A stretch of 64,000 nt of DNA from an uncultured Curtobacterium sp. (GTDB lineage Bacteria > Actinomycetota > Actinomycetes > Actinomycetales > Microbacteriaceae): NCBI GenBank assembly GCA_913778205.1, contig CAJYUW010000051.1, positions 1-64,000 on the forward strand, read 5' to 3'. Both the position numbers and the translations under genes were made by a program. The notes below the pieces were generated by a model. The model had not been told where the DNA came from. It ran no database searches and worked only from the letters and a program-made list of their open reading frames with translations. Of this stretch, positions 28,369-38,077 are shown piece after piece; position 1 is the stretch's first letter; each line of letters begins with the position of its first letter.

Positions 28369-30243
28369 ATGCTCTCTGCGCGCATCGAGGACCACGCCCT
28401 GGTCGGCGACACCTACACGGCGGCGCAGATCACCCGCGACGGCACCGTCGACTGGGCCTGCCTCCCCCGGTTCGACAGCCCCTCCACGTTCGCGGCCCTG
28501 CTCGGGTCGGCCGAGCACGGCGGCTGGTCGCTCCGCCCGACCGATGCGCAGGCCACGGTCCGCCGGCGGTACGTCGGCGACTCGCTCGTCCTGTCGACGG
28601 TGTGGACGACGAGCACGGGCGTCGTGGAGGTCACCGACTTCATGCCGATCGGCGCGCACCGGGCGTCGATCGTCCGCCGCGTCCGGGGGCTGCGCGGCGA
28701 GGTCGAGGTCGAGCAGGTCCTGACGATCCGCTTCGACTACGCGCGGGCGCTGCCGTGGGTCCGGCAGATCGGCAGCGGTGACGACGCGGCGCTGCTCGCG
28801 ACGGCCGGCCCCGGCTCCGTCGTCGTCCGCGGCCCCCGCTTCCACGCCCACGACCACCACCACCGGGCGACGACCACGATCCGGGACGGCGAGGTCCTCG
28901 ACACGGTGCTGACCTGGTACCCGTCGCACCGGGAGCCCCCGGAGCCCATCGACGTCACCGCGGCGCTGCACCGCACGACCCGCTGGTGGGAGGACTGGAT
29001 GGCACCGGTCCGCACCCACGGCCGCTACGTGGACGCGACGCGGCGCTCGCTGCTCCTCCTGCGCGCGATGACCCACGGCGAGACCGGCGGCGTCGTGGCG
29101 GCCGCGACCACGAGCCTCCCGGAGGACCCCGGCGGAGAACGCAACTGGGACTACCGCTACGTGTGGCTGCGCGACGCGTCACTCGCGCTCGCGTCGCTCA
29201 TCGCGCACGGCTACCGCGACGAGGCCGCGCACTGGCGCGGCTGGCTCCTCCGCGCGATCGCCGGCGACCCCGCCGACGTGCAGATCATGTACGGCATCGC
29301 GGGCGAACGCGACCTGCCCGAGCGCACCCTCGACAACCTCCCCGGCTACGCGCACTCCGCCCCGGTCCGCATCGGCAACGGCGCGTACACCCAGTACCAG
29401 GGCGACGTGTTCGGCGAGGTCCTCGCCGCGCTGCACGACGCCAGGGAGCTCGGCGTCGAGGAGAACGCGGACTCGTGGGCGCTCCAACGGGCGCTGCTCG
29501 GCTACGTCGAGGAGCACTGGCAGGAACCGGACAACGGCATCTGGGAGATGCGGGGACCGCGGCGTCACTTCACGCACTCCCGCGCGATGATCTGGGCCGC
29601 CTTCGACCGCGGTGTCGCGGCGGTCGAGGAGTTCGGGCTCGAGGGACCGGTCGACCGGTGGCGGACGCTCCGCGACCAGGTCCGCGCCGAGATCGAGGAG
29701 CACGGCTGGAACGCCGAGCGGGGCTCGTACCGACAGCACTACGACACCGACGAGGTCGACGCGAGCCTGCTCGTCCTCCCGCAGATCGGCTACCTGCCCG
29801 CGGACGACCCGCGGATGACCGGCACCGTCGCCGCGATCGAGCACGACCTCCGCACGGGCGACGACGGTCTCCTGCTCCGCTACCGCACGTCGGCGGGCTT
29901 CGACGGGCTGTCCGGCAGCGAGCACCCGTTCCTCGCGTGCTCCTTCTGGCTCGTCGAGCAGTACGCCGCCTCGGGCCGGGTCGACGACGCCGAGCGACTC
30001 ATGGACGTCCTCGTCGGCTTCGCGAACGACGTCGGCATGCTCTCCGAGGAGGTCGACGTCGCGACGGGACACCACATCGGCAACACCCCGCAGGCGCTGT
30101 CCCACCTGACGCTCGTGTCGGCCGCGGACGCGATCGCCCGCGCACGGGGCTCGTCCGCGGGGCACCGCACGCGCCTCGCGGTGCACGACGGCGGCACGCG
30201 TTCGTGGACGGGCGAGGGCGAACGCGCCGGCACGACGACCTGA
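28369..30243 (+). CDS. GH15 glucoamylase/trehalase-like glycoside hydrolase
   Basis: 624 aa from the ATG at 28369 (a GTG 24 bp upstream is also open). An N-terminal beta-sandwich domain starts ARIEDHALVGDTYTAAQITRDGTVDWACLPRFD. The (alpha/alpha)6 barrel has NWDYRYVWLRDASL (259-272), GIWEMRGPRRHFTHSRAMIW (first catalytic Glu region, about 391) and LSEEVDVATGHHIGNTPQALSHL (second catalytic Glu region, about 559-581). Actinobacterial GH15 proteins of this form hydrolyse alpha-glucosides, and some are trehalases. It lacks a signal peptide, so it acts inside the cell. It follows the App1-like gene by 72 bp. Confidence 0.92.
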   Translation: MLSARIEDHALVGDTYTAAQITRDGTVDWACLPRFDSPSTFAALLGSAEHGGWSLRPTDAQATVRRRYVGDSLVLSTVWTTSTGVVEVTDFMPIGAHRASIVRRVRGLRGEVEVEQVLTIRFDYARALPWVRQIGSGDDAALLATAGPGSVVVRGPRFHAHDHHHRATTTIRDGEVLDTVLTWYPSHREPPEPIDVTAALHRTTRWWEDWMAPVRTHGRYVDATRRSLLLLRAMTHGETGGVVAAATTSLPEDPGGERNWDYRYVWLRDASLALASLIAHGYRDEAAHWRGWLLRAIAGDPADVQIMYGIAGERDLPERTLDNLPGYAHSAPVRIGNGAYTQYQGDVFGEVLAALHDARELGVEENADSWALQRALLGYVEEHWQEPDNGIWEMRGPRRHFTHSRAMIWAAFDRGVAAVEEFGLEGPVDRWRTLRDQVRAEIEEHGWNAERGSYRQHYDTDEVDASLLVLPQIGYLPADDPRMTGTVAAIEHDLRTGDDGLLLRYRTSAGFDGLSGSEHPFLACSFWLVEQYAASGRVDDAERLMDVLVGFANDVGMLSEEVDVATGHHIGNTPQALSHLTLVSAADAIARARGSSAGHRTRLAVHDGGTRSWTGEGERAGTTT

Positions 30244-30389
30244 CCGTCCCGCGCTGCGGACCACGTGGTGCGACCACGCGACGGACGGGAGGCGCGGCGG
30301 ACCGCACGACGGCCGTCGCGCGCTGCGGGCCGCACGACGCGGCCACGCGACGTCCCGTCACGCGCGCCGGACCGTACGATGCGACCGAC

Positions 30390-30437
30390 GACGGACGGGA
30401 GGCGCGGTGCCAGCCGGCACCGCGCCTCCCGTCCGTC
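30390..30437 (-). terminator. Perfect 22-bp hairpin after zwf, repeat family copy 1
   Basis: Arms 30390-30411 and 30416-30437 are perfectly complementary around an AGCC loop. They contain the recurrent core GGACGGGAGGC/GCCTCCCGTCC. The hairpin lies 33 bp past the zwf stop and faces the converging GH15 gene, so it may stop transcription from both sides. The preceding 30244-30389 holds degenerate partial copies (GACGGACGGGAGGCGCGG at 30280). Confidence 0.85.
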
Positions 30438-30470
30438 AGCGGTGACGCGACGTCACCCGGAACGCGTCCG

Positions 30471-31850
30471 TCAGGACGAGCTCACCCAGTCCGCCGGGCC
30501 GCGCGAACCGGCGCGGTACTCCTCGAGCGGCACGTCGTTCGCCTTCCAGGCGTCGACGACCGGCTCGACGATCTCCCAGCAGCGCTCCGCGACGTCGCCG
30601 CGGATCGACAGCAGCGGGTCGTCGTGGAAGATCCCGTTGAGGACCTCGCCGTAGGGGGTCAGCTCGCCGTCCGCGAAGGACGACGACAGCGTGACCTGGC
30701 CCATCTCGAACGGGTTGCCGCCGCCGTTCGCCGACACGGTCAGCTCGATCTCGTCCGGGTTCAACACGATGCGGAGCGTGTCCGTCTTCGGTCGACCCGA
30801 GAGGCCGGAGGGCAGGCGCGTCACCGGCTTGAAGGTGATCAGCACCTCCTTGCGGCTGGCGCCGAGGGCCTTGCCGGAGCGCAGCGTGAACGGGACGCCC
30901 TTCCAACGCGCGGTGTCGACCTCGACCGAGATCTCGGCGAGCGTCTCCGTCTGGCGCGACTTGTCGACGCCGTCCTCGTCCTGGTACGACGGCAGGTCCT
31001 TGCCGTCGATCGTGCCGGCCGTGTACACGGCGCGGCGCGACGCGATCTTCGGGTCGCCGCCCTTGAGCTCGGTCGAGCGGAGCACCCGCGCCAGGGACGA
31101 GCGGAACTCGACCGCGTCGATGTCGGCCGGGGCGTCCATCGTCACGATGCCGAGGATCTGCAGCAGGTGCGACTGGATCATGTCGACCATCGCGCCGGCC
31201 TCGTCGTAGTACTGCGCACGGTTCTCGAGGCCGAGGGTCTCGTCGTAGAAGATGTCGACCTTCTCGATGTTCTCGGCGTTCCAGATCGGCTCGAACAGAC
31301 GGTTCGCGAAGCGCAGGCCGATGATGTTGAGCACCGTCGTGCGACCGAGGAAGTGGTCGGTGCGGTGCACGCGCTCCTCGGGGACGAGCTTGAGGACGGT
31401 CTCGTTGAGGGCCTTCGCGCTCGCGACGTCGGTCCCGAACGGCTTCTCGAAGGCGAGGGTCGTGCCCGCGGGGAGCTCGACCTCCTGGAGCGCCTCGCAG
31501 ATGTCGGAGGCGATCTGCGGCGGGAGCGCGAAGTAGAGGATCGGCTCGGCGTCCTCGTCCGCGGCCGCGAACAGGGCCTTCAGGTGCTCGGGGTCCGTCG
31601 GGTCACCCTGGATGAACTGCGTCGACGCGAGGGTGGCGTCGACCTCCGGGCCCTTCACGTCCTGCGAGGCGAACGACTTCGTGACGACGTCCTTCCACTG
31701 CTCCTCGCTGCGGGCGCTGCGGCCCGTCCCGATCAGCTGGACCGGGACCGCTCGACCGCTCTGCAGGAACGTGCCGAGGCCCGGCAGCAGCAGGCGGGAG
31801 GCGAGGTCGCCCGTCGCGCCGAAGATGATGAGGGTGCGCTTGTCGGTCAC
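30471..31850 (-). CDS. zwf: Short glucose-6-phosphate dehydrogenase-type enzyme, divergent active site
   Basis: 459 aa. The GTG at 31850 is preceded by AAAGGAG, which fixes the start. The nucleotide-binding motif is FGATGDLA (10-17), the sugar-phosphate region FEKPFG (134-139). The active-site segment reads RTDHFLGRTT (163-172): the catalytic His166 is kept, but the normally following Lys of DHYLGKE is Arg170. Canonical Zwf is about 490-515 aa and clusters with tkt, tal, opcA and pgl. This gene stands alone, so it is probably a second, specialised copy using NAD(P) to oxidise glucose 6-phosphate or a related sugar phosphate. Confidence 0.85.
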   Translation of the reverse strand: MTDKRTLIIFGATGDLASRLLLPGLGTFLQSGRAVPVQLIGTGRSARSEEQWKDVVTKSFASQDVKGPEVDATLASTQFIQGDPTDPEHLKALFAAADEDAEPILYFALPPQIASDICEALQEVELPAGTTLAFEKPFGTDVASAKALNETVLKLVPEERVHRTDHFLGRTTVLNIIGLRFANRLFEPIWNAENIEKVDIFYDETLGLENRAQYYDEAGAMVDMIQSHLLQILGIVTMDAPADIDAVEFRSSLARVLRSTELKGGDPKIASRRAVYTAGTIDGKDLPSYQDEDGVDKSRQTETLAEISVEVDTARWKGVPFTLRSGKALGASRKEVLITFKPVTRLPSGLSGRPKTDTLRIVLNPDEIELTVSANGGGNPFEMGQVTLSSSFADGELTPYGEVLNGIFHDDPLLSIRGDVAERCWEIVEPVVDAWKANDVPLEEYRAGSRGPADWVSSS

Positions 31851-31996
31851 CTGAGGTGACTCCTTTCGCTGTGGTGGGGGTGGTCCGTTCCGAGTCAAGC
31901 CGGTTGCGGGCCGTGTTGTTCCCGGTTCGGGGACCGGGGTGTCTCGTGGCGGGCTCCGGCCCGCCGTCGTCGGGGAGGTCGAGGGGCCCGGACGCA

Positions 31997-32030
31997 CTTC
32001 GGGCGGCACCGGATGTGGTGCCGCCCGAAG
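31997..32030 (-). terminator. Hairpin terminator after ctaF
   Basis: A 14-15-bp near-perfect stem (CTTCGGGCGGCACC pairing with GGTGCCGCCCGAAG) begins 18 bp past the ctaF stop and closes the cytochrome oxidase transcript. Confidence 0.85.
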
Positions 32031-32048
32031 GTCGTCGAGGGGAACGGG

Positions 32049-32465
32049 TCAGTGACCGAAGTTCCCGCGGTAGTACTCGTAGACCCAGCCGACGAGCGTC
32101 ACGGCGACGAACGCCATACCGATCGGGACCAGCCAGAGGCCGGCCGCGACGCCGAGGAAGATCACGCCGACGGCAGCCGCGAGGAGGATCGGCCACCACG
32201 ACCACGGGCTGAAGTGCCCGAGCTCGGCGTCGCCGTCCTCGATGTTGGCGTCCGGACGGTCCTCGGGCAGCACGCCGCCCTGGGAGGACATGACCTTGCC
32301 GAGGTAGAACGCGATGAATGCGGACATGATGCCGGTGAGGCCGATCGACATCGTGCCGACCCACTCCACCTTGCCGTAGTTGATGAGCGACCAGATGGTG
32401 TACGCCGCATCCGCCAGGATGAAGAAGACGAACAGGATCCAGAACAGGTTGGTGTTGGCGCGCAT
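32049..32465 (-). CDS. ctaF: Actinobacterial cytochrome c oxidase subunit IV
   Basis: 138 aa with four hydrophobic segments (TNLFWILFVFFILADAAYTIW, MSIGLTGIMSAFIAFYLG, WPILLAAAVGVIFLGVAAG, MAFVAVTLVGWVYEYY). This matches the actinobacteria-specific CtaF subunit of the aa3 oxidase within the bcc-aa3 supercomplex. It begins 4 bp after the ctaD stop. Confidence 0.93.
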   Translation of the reverse strand: MRANTNLFWILFVFFILADAAYTIWSLINYGKVEWVGTMSIGLTGIMSAFIAFYLGKVMSSQGGVLPEDRPDANIEDGDAELGHFSPWSWWPILLAAAVGVIFLGVAAGLWLVPIGMAFVAVTLVGWVYEYYRGNFGH

Positions 32466-32469
32466 GGCG

Positions 32470-34209
32470 TTACTTCACCTCGCCCTTCGCGGCGTCGTAG
32501 GTCGGGGCGTCCGGGGCGTCCTTCGCGGGGCCCACACCGATCGGCACACCGGCCTCGGGGTGGTTGAGGTCGAACGCCGGGGACTCGGAACGGATCCGCG
32601 GGATCGAGGTGAAGTTGTGCCGCGGCGGCGGGCAGCTGGTCGCCCACTCGAGCGAACGGCCGTAGCCCCACGGGTCGTTCACGGCGACCTTCGGTGCGTT
32701 CCGGGCGGTGACGTAGATGTTGAAGATGAACGGCAGGAACGAGATCGCGAGGATCATCGAGCCGATCGTCGACAGCTGGTTCATCCAGGTGAAGCCGTCG
32801 TTCGGCAGGTAGGTCGCGTACCGACGCGGCATGCCGATGACGCCCAGCCAGTGCTGAATGAGGAACGTCGTGTGGAAGCCGATGAACAGCAGCCAGAAGT
32901 GGATCTTGCCGAGGCGCTCGTTGAGCATCTTGCCGGTCCACTTCGGCCACCAGAAGTAGAACCCGGCGAACATCGCGAACACGACGGTGCCGAAGACCAC
33001 GTAGTGGAAGTGCGCGACGACGAAGTACGAGTCGGACACGTGGAAGTCGAGCGGCGGCGACGCCAGGATCACACCGGTGAGACCACCGAACGTGAAGGTG
33101 ATGAGGAAGCCGACGGACCAGAGCAGCGGCGTCTCGAACGTGACCGAACCGCGCCACATCGTGCCGACCCAGTTGAAGATCTTCACGCCGGTCGGGACCG
33201 CGATGAGCATCGTCATGAGCGAGAACCACGGGAGCAGGACGCCACCGGTGACGTACATGTGGTGTGCCCACACCGTGACCGAGAGGGCCGCGATGGAGAT
33301 GGTCGCGTAGACGAGGGTCTTGTAGCCGAAGATCGGCTTGCGGCTGAACACCGGGAAGATCTCGGACACGATGCCGAAGAACGGCAGCGCGATGATGTAG
33401 ACCTCGGGGTGCCCGAAGAACCAGAACAGGTGCTGCCAGAGGAGCGCGCCGCCGTTGGCCGGGTTGAAGATCTGCGCGTTGAACACGCGGTCGAGGCCGA
33501 GGCCGAACAGCGCCGCCGCGAGGACCGGGAAGGCCATCAGCACGAGGAGCGCCGTCACGAGGGTGTTCCACGTGAAGATCGACATGCGGAACATGGTCAT
33601 GCCCGGGGCACGCATCGTGATGATCGTCGTGATGAAGTTCACGGCGCCGAGGATCGTCGAGAAGCCGGTCATGCCGAGGCCGAACACCCAGAGCGTCCCG
33701 CCGAGGCCCGGGGTGAACGTCGTGTCACTGAGCGGCGCGTACGCGAACCAGCCGAACGACGCGGCACCCTGCGGGGTGAGGAAGCCGCCGACGGCGATGA
33801 GCGCACCGAACACGTAGAGCCAGAAGGCGAAGCCGTTCAGACGCGGGAAGGCGACGTCCGGCGCTCCGATCTGGAGCGGCATGATCGCGTTCGCGAAGCC
33901 CGAGAAGAGCGGCGTCGCGAAGAGCAGCAGCATGATCGTGCCGTGCATCGTGAAGAGCTGGTTGTACTGCTCCTTGGTCGCGAGCACGTGCAGGCCGGGC
34001 TCGAAGAGCTGGGCGCGGATGACGAGCGCCATCACACCCGCGAGCAGGAAGAAGATGAACGACGCGATCAGGTACATGTACCCGATGGTCTTGTGGTCGG
34101 TGGAGGTGATCCACCGCACGATGATGTTGCCCTTGCGGCCCACCTTCGACGCCTGGAAGTCCAGGGTCGTGGTGCCTGCCGCCGGCTGGCCGACGAGCGA
34201 CGTGGTCAT
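32470..34209 (-). CDS. ctaD: Cytochrome c oxidase subunit I
   Basis: 579 aa with twelve or more transmembrane helices. The haem-copper core is seen in [18 protein letters not shown] (low-spin haem His), [14 protein letters not shown] (CuB His and Tyr), [10 protein letters not shown], and [24 protein letters not shown] near the C terminus. It is the proton-pumping catalytic subunit of the aa3 terminal oxidase. The C-terminal extension ([20 protein letters not shown]...) is typical of actinobacteria. It follows ctaC by 12 bp. Confidence 0.97.
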   Translation of the reverse strand: MTTSLVGQPAAGTTTLDFQASKVGRKGNIIVRWITSTDHKTIGYMYLIASFIFFLLAGVMALVIRAQLFEPGLHVLATKEQYNQLFTMHGTIMLLLFATPLFSGFANAIMPLQIGAPDVAFPRLNGFAFWLYVFGALIAVGGFLTPQGAASFGWFAYAPLSDTTFTPGLGGTLWVFGLGMTGFSTILGAVNFITTIITMRAPGMTMFRMSIFTWNTLVTALLVLMAFPVLAAALFGLGLDRVFNAQIFNPANGGALLWQHLFWFFGHPEVYIIALPFFGIVSEIFPVFSRKPIFGYKTLVYATISIAALSVTVWAHHMYVTGGVLLPWFSLMTMLIAVPTGVKIFNWVGTMWRGSVTFETPLLWSVGFLITFTFGGLTGVILASPPLDFHVSDSYFVVAHFHYVVFGTVVFAMFAGFYFWWPKWTGKMLNERLGKIHFWLLFIGFHTTFLIQHWLGVIGMPRRYATYLPNDGFTWMNQLSTIGSMILAISFLPFIFNIYVTARNAPKVAVNDPWGYGRSLEWATSCPPPRHNFTSIPRIRSESPAFDLNHPEAGVPIGVGPAKDAPDAPTYDAAKGEVK

Positions 34210-34221
34210 CTGACGGAGCCC

Positions 34222-35121
34222 CTACTCGTTCTCGGACGCCGTCACGGGCGCCTTGTTGTTCGGTTCGTTCGTGTTGGTGTTGTACTCGTCACCGAGGAGA
34301 CCGACCTTGCCCTGCTCGGTCAGCTTGTCGAGGTACGCCTGGTACTGCTCCGGCGTGACGACCTTCACCTGGAAGAGCATGAGCGAGTGGTACTCACCGC
34401 AGAGCTCCGCGCACTTGCCCTGGTACGTGCCGAGCTTCTCCGGGATGAAGTACTCGTCGTTCTGCTTGCCGGGGATCATGTCCTTCTTGTAGAGGAAGTC
34501 GATGACCCAGAAGGAGTGGTTGACGTCGCGCGACGAGAGCTCGATGTGCACTTTCTTGCCCTTGGGCAGGTACAGCGTCGGGAGCTGCGACTCGTCGATG
34601 GAGCCGTTGGCGTTCTCTTCTTCCTGGGCCTGGATGCCCTGGTAGTAGACGCTCTTCGACTTGTCCGACTCGTTGATGTAGTTGAAGTCCCACGCCCAGC
34701 GCTTGCCGTAGACGTGGATCGTCGCGTCCGCCTTGGCGAAGGGCTGCTCGATGGCGGCCTGGTCCTTCGCGGTGAAGGCGAAGAAGCCGAGCACGAGGAT
34801 GAGCGGCACGACCGTGTAGAAGATCTCGAGCGGCATGTTGTACCGCATCTGCACCGGCAGGCCGGTCTGGCCCTTGCGGCGGCGGTAGACGATCGCGGCC
34901 CAGATGATCAGGCCCCACACGATCAGACCGACCGCGAGCAGGACGACCCAGCTCGTCGTCCACAGGCCGACGATGCGGCTCGTGTGGTTCGTGACGTCGC
35001 GCGATTCCTCCGTGCCGGGCAGCCATCCGTTGAGCTGCTGCTGCGTGCAGCCAGCCAGTGCGACGACCAGACCGACGGCCACCGGGATGGCCGCCCAACG
35101 TATACGGCGATTCGAACGCAC
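34222..35121 (-). CDS. ctaC: Cytochrome c oxidase subunit II, CuA lipoprotein
   Basis: 299 aa from the GTG at 35121, preceded by GAGAGG. A lipoprotein signal ends VALAGC. Two membrane hairpin helices follow (TTSWVVLLAVGLIVWGLIIWAAIVY; MPLEIFYTVVPLILVLGFFAF), then the external cupredoxin domain. The CuA ligands are complete: His202 in NHSFWVID, and C237-x3-C241-x3-H245-x2-M248 in CAELCGEYHSLM. It accepts electrons from cytochrome c domains of the bcc complex. It is the first gene of ctaC-ctaD-ctaF. Confidence 0.96.
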   Translation of the reverse strand: MRSNRRIRWAAIPVAVGLVVALAGCTQQQLNGWLPGTEESRDVTNHTSRIVGLWTTSWVVLLAVGLIVWGLIIWAAIVYRRRKGQTGLPVQMRYNMPLEIFYTVVPLILVLGFFAFTAKDQAAIEQPFAKADATIHVYGKRWAWDFNYINESDKSKSVYYQGIQAQEEENANGSIDESQLPTLYLPKGKKVHIELSSRDVNHSFWVIDFLYKKDMIPGKQNDEYFIPEKLGTYQGKCAELCGEYHSLMLFQVKVVTPEQYQAYLDKLTEQGKVGLLGDEYNTNTNEPNNKAPVTASENE

Positions 35122-35297
35122 TATGACCTCTCGCAAAGACGTGAGCTCGGAGCAGCCACGACACGAAGGTCGCTCATGGCTCGCTCCCAGCTTGGTTGGA
35201 ACACTCCTAGCTTACTCGCAGCAGCGGACAGCTCGCGCCAACCCGAGCCGCGCGTGGCCCCGATCCGCACCCCGCGCGGCGGTCCTGACCAGGACGA

Positions 35298-35340
35298 ACG
35301 CGAGCGGGGAGCGACCACTCCGGTCGCTCCCCGCTCGCGT
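35298..35340 (-). terminator. Strong hairpin terminator after the Fe-S carrier gene
   Basis: A perfect stem of 19 bp, containing GCGAGCGGGGAGCGACC and its complement, surrounds a five-base loop 14 bp after the iscA-like stop. It has no U-tract. Confidence 0.85.
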
Positions 35341-35354
35341 GTCGGCTGACGGTG

Positions 35355-35732
35355 TCAGTGGAAGCTGTCGCCGCACGCGCAGCTGCCCTGCGCGTTCGGG
35401 TTGTCGATCGTGAAGCCCTGCTTCTGGATCGTGTCCTCGAAGTCGATGGTCGCGCCGTCGAGGTACGGCACGCTCATCTTGTCGACGACGACCTCGACGC
35501 CGGGCTCGAACTCGGCCGTGGTGTCGCCGTCGAGCAGGCGCTCGTCGAAGTAGAGCTGGTAGATCAGCCCGGAGCAGCCGCCGGGCTGGACCGCGAGTCG
35601 GAGGCGGAGGTCGTCGCGTCCCTCCTGCTCGAGGAGGCTCGCGACCTTCGCCGCCGCCGTGTCGCTCAGCTGCACGCCGTGCGTCGCCGTCTCGGTCGCA
35701 GCGGTCTGCGCTTCGGTGATGGTGTCGCTCAT
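35355..35732 (-). CDS. erpA: IscA/ErpA-type iron-sulfur carrier protein
   Basis: 125 aa. The HesB/IscA domain has the three conserved cysteines: C53 in GGCSGLIYQL and C118/C120 in GSCACGDSFH. A-type carriers hold Fe-S clusters and pass them to apo-enzymes in the cytoplasm. The first 20 residues are a Thr/Ala-rich tail. It sits downstream of the dipeptidase gene on the same strand, but a terminator hairpin separates them, so it probably has its own promoter. Confidence 0.92.
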   Translation of the reverse strand: MSDTITEAQTAATETATHGVQLSDTAAAKVASLLEQEGRDDLRLRLAVQPGGCSGLIYQLYFDERLLDGDTTAEFEPGVEVVVDKMSVPYLDGATIDFEDTIQKQGFTIDNPNAQGSCACGDSFH

Positions 35733-35828
35733 CGCGCGTCTCCCTCCGGGCGGTGTGGATCACCGCGCCTCGTGACGATTCTAAGCACGCCCCACCGACG
35801 GTCGCAGCAGATCGCGACGGTCTGTGGA

Positions 35829-35872
35829 CGGACGGGAGGCACGGTGCGGGCCCGCACCGTGCCTCCCGTCCG
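35829..35872 (-). terminator. Perfect 22-bp hairpin after the dipeptidase gene, repeat family copy 2
   Basis: Arms 35829-35850 and 35851-35872 pair perfectly with no unpaired loop bases by sequence. They contain the GGACGGGAGGC/GCCTCCCGTCC core seen after zwf, pyrD and the rluD-like gene. It lies 12 bp after the dipeptidase stop. Confidence 0.85.
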
Positions 35873-35884
35873 GCCCGGCGCGCG

Positions 35885-37351
35885 TCAGCGCGTCGCGAGC
35901 CGCGCCAGCAGGATCGTCTCGGACGCGATCGCGCGGTGCAGCACGCCGAGGTGCTGCGACTCGTTCGGGCTGTGCGCGCGGGTGTCCGGGTCCTCGACGC
36001 CGGTGACGAGGATCTGCGCCTCCGGGAACTCGGCTGCGAGGTCGGACACGAACGGGATGGAACCGCCGATCCCCTGCTCGACCGCGTCGGCACCCCATCC
36101 CTCGCGCATCGCGACGCGGGCGTCCTGCACGGCCCAGCCGGCGGTGTCGACGAGGAACCCGTCGCCGGCGTCGGGCTCGCTGATCTCGAGACGCGCCCCG
36201 AACGGCACGTGGGCGCGGAGGTGTCGCTCGACGGCCTCGCGCGCCTCGACGGCGGACTGTCCGGGGGCGACGCGGACCGACACCCGCGCGCTCACGGTGG
36301 GGATGAGCGTGTTCGACGCGTTCGCGACGCTCGGCACGTCCATGCCCGTGACCGTGATCGACGGCTGGAACCACATCCGGCTGAGCACGGGGCCGGTGCC
36401 GACCGGGCGGACGCCGGGCAGGAGCGCGGCGTCGGCGGCGAGTTCATCGTCGGTGCGCTCGGGGACGTCGGCGTCGTACGCGGTGAGGCCCTCGACGGCG
36501 ACCGACCCGTCGTCGTCGTGCAGCGAGGCGAGCAGGCGCACCATCGGGATCATCGCGTCCGGTGCCGCTCCCCCGAACATGCCGCTGTGGCTCGCGTGCT
36601 CCAGCGTCGTGAGCGTGAGCTTGAACGTGACGTTGCCGCGCAGCGACACCGTGATGGACGGCACGTCGACCGACCAGTTGTCGCTGTCCGCCACGACGAT
36701 CACGTCCGCCGCGAGGTGCTCCTTCTGCTCGCGGAGGAACGTCCGGAACGACCGGGAGCCGAACTCCTCCTCCCCTTCGACGAAGAGGACGACGCCGAGG
36801 TCGAGGTCGTCGCCGAACTGCGCGTGCAGGGCGCGGAGGGAGGCGATGTGGGTCATCACGCCGGCCTTGTCGTCGGAGGCGCCGCGTCCGTAGAGCCGGT
36901 CACCGCGCAGGGTCGGCTCGAAGGGCGGGGTCTCCCAGAGGGCGTCGTCGCCCTGCGGCTGCACGTCGTGGTGCGCGTAGAGCATGACCGTCGGCTTGCC
37001 GTTGCGCGCCGGGCGGACCGCGAGCACGGCGGGCTGGCCGAGTTCGACGCCCGGGTCGCCGTCGCCGCCCGTGGCGCCGTCGGTGTCCGGCGGGGTGTCC
37101 CCGTCGACTGCGGAGCGGACGATCCGGACCGCACCGTCGGCGAAGACGCCCGTGCTCCGTGCCAGGTCCGCGACCGCCTCGGCGCTCGCGCGGACGTTCG
37201 CCGGGTCGAACGCCGACCACGACACCGAGGGCAGTCGGACGAGGGCGGACAGGTCGGCGACGGTCGCCGGCAGCGCCCCCTGCACGTGTTCGCGCAGGGC
37301 GTCGAGGAGTGCGGGATCGGTGGCTGCAGCGTGCTGGTCGGTGTCGGTCAT
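35885..37351 (-). CDS. M20 metallopeptidase/dipeptidase
   Basis: 488 aa from the ATG at 37351. The di-zinc site is recognisable: VMLYAHHDVQP (metal His and Asp), RGASDDKAGVM (bridging Asp), FVEGEEEFGS (catalytic Glu pair), VIVVADSDNW and, near the end, GVEDPDTRAHSPNESQH (final His). A dimerisation lid domain lies between (LTLTTLEHASHSGMFGG). M20 dipeptidases of this type cleave short peptides in the cytoplasm. Substrate is not predictable. Confidence 0.93.
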   Translation of the reverse strand: MTDTDQHAAATDPALLDALREHVQGALPATVADLSALVRLPSVSWSAFDPANVRASAEAVADLARSTGVFADGAVRIVRSAVDGDTPPDTDGATGGDGDPGVELGQPAVLAVRPARNGKPTVMLYAHHDVQPQGDDALWETPPFEPTLRGDRLYGRGASDDKAGVMTHIASLRALHAQFGDDLDLGVVLFVEGEEEFGSRSFRTFLREQKEHLAADVIVVADSDNWSVDVPSITVSLRGNVTFKLTLTTLEHASHSGMFGGAAPDAMIPMVRLLASLHDDDGSVAVEGLTAYDADVPERTDDELAADAALLPGVRPVGTGPVLSRMWFQPSITVTGMDVPSVANASNTLIPTVSARVSVRVAPGQSAVEAREAVERHLRAHVPFGARLEISEPDAGDGFLVDTAGWAVQDARVAMREGWGADAVEQGIGGSIPFVSDLAAEFPEAQILVTGVEDPDTRAHSPNESQHLGVLHRAIASETILLARLATR

Positions 37352-37403
37352 GTCCCGTAATCTAGAGGACGATCCAGCACGCAACCGCAGTCAGGAACGC
37401 ACC

Positions 37404-37979
37404 GTGGCGAAGGCAGCCCCCAAGACCAACACGACCGTCAACCCGTCCGAGGAGGAACTCCTCGAGCAGGGCAAGGGTCGACCGACGCCGAGCCGTCGTG
37501 AGCGTGAGGCCGCGAACCGTCGCCCCCTCGTCGGCAACTCCCCCGCGGACAAGAAGGCCGCCCGGGCGCGCCTCAACACCGAGCGCGAGCGGGCCCGGAT
37601 CGGCATGGCGAACGGCGAGGAGCGTTACCTCCCCGCCAAGGACCGCGGCGAGCAGCGGAAGTTCGTGCGCGACTGGATCGACGCGCGGTGGAACGTCGGC
37701 GAGGTCATGATGCCCGTGCTCGTGCTGTTCCTCATCGTCGGGTTCGCGGCGTCCCAGACCGTGCTGGCCTCGTACGCGCTGCTCCTGGTGTGGGCGTTCG
37801 TGGCCCTGTTCGTCATCGACTGCGTGGTGCTCTGGCTGTCCCTCCGCAAGAAGCTCACGACCAAGTTCGGCCAGATGCAGCGTGGCACGTTCCTCTACAT
37901 CCTCACGCGGGCGTGGCAGCTGCGGTTCCTGCGCCTGCCGAAGCCGCAGGTGCGCCGGGGGCAGTACCCCGCCCTCTGA
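37404..37979 (+). CDS. DUF3043 membrane protein
   Basis: 191 aa from the GTG at 37404, preceded by AGGAA. A basic, hydrophilic N-terminal half contains the family stretch KGRPTPSRREREAANRRPLV and ARIGMANGEERYLPAKDRGEQRKFVRDWID. Two transmembrane helices follow (VLVLFLIVGFAASQTVLASYALLLV; AFVALFVIDCVVLWLSL), and a basic tail ends RLPKPQVRRGQYP. DUF3043 is widespread in actinobacteria and has no known function. It is divergent from the dipeptidase with 52 bp between starts. Confidence 0.93.
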   Translation: MAKAAPKTNTTVNPSEEELLEQGKGRPTPSRREREAANRRPLVGNSPADKKAARARLNTERERARIGMANGEERYLPAKDRGEQRKFVRDWIDARWNVGEVMMPVLVLFLIVGFAASQTVLASYALLLVWAFVALFVIDCVVLWLSLRKKLTTKFGQMQRGTFLYILTRAWQLRFLRLPKPQVRRGQYPAL

Positions 37980-38077
37980 CCCGGGCTCGTCCCGCTCGAA
38001 GCGCCGCTCGACCATCGTGTCGGGCGGCGTTCGTGCGTGCGGGGCGGTGTCGCGTGGTGCCGTCGCGCGGTCGGCCT

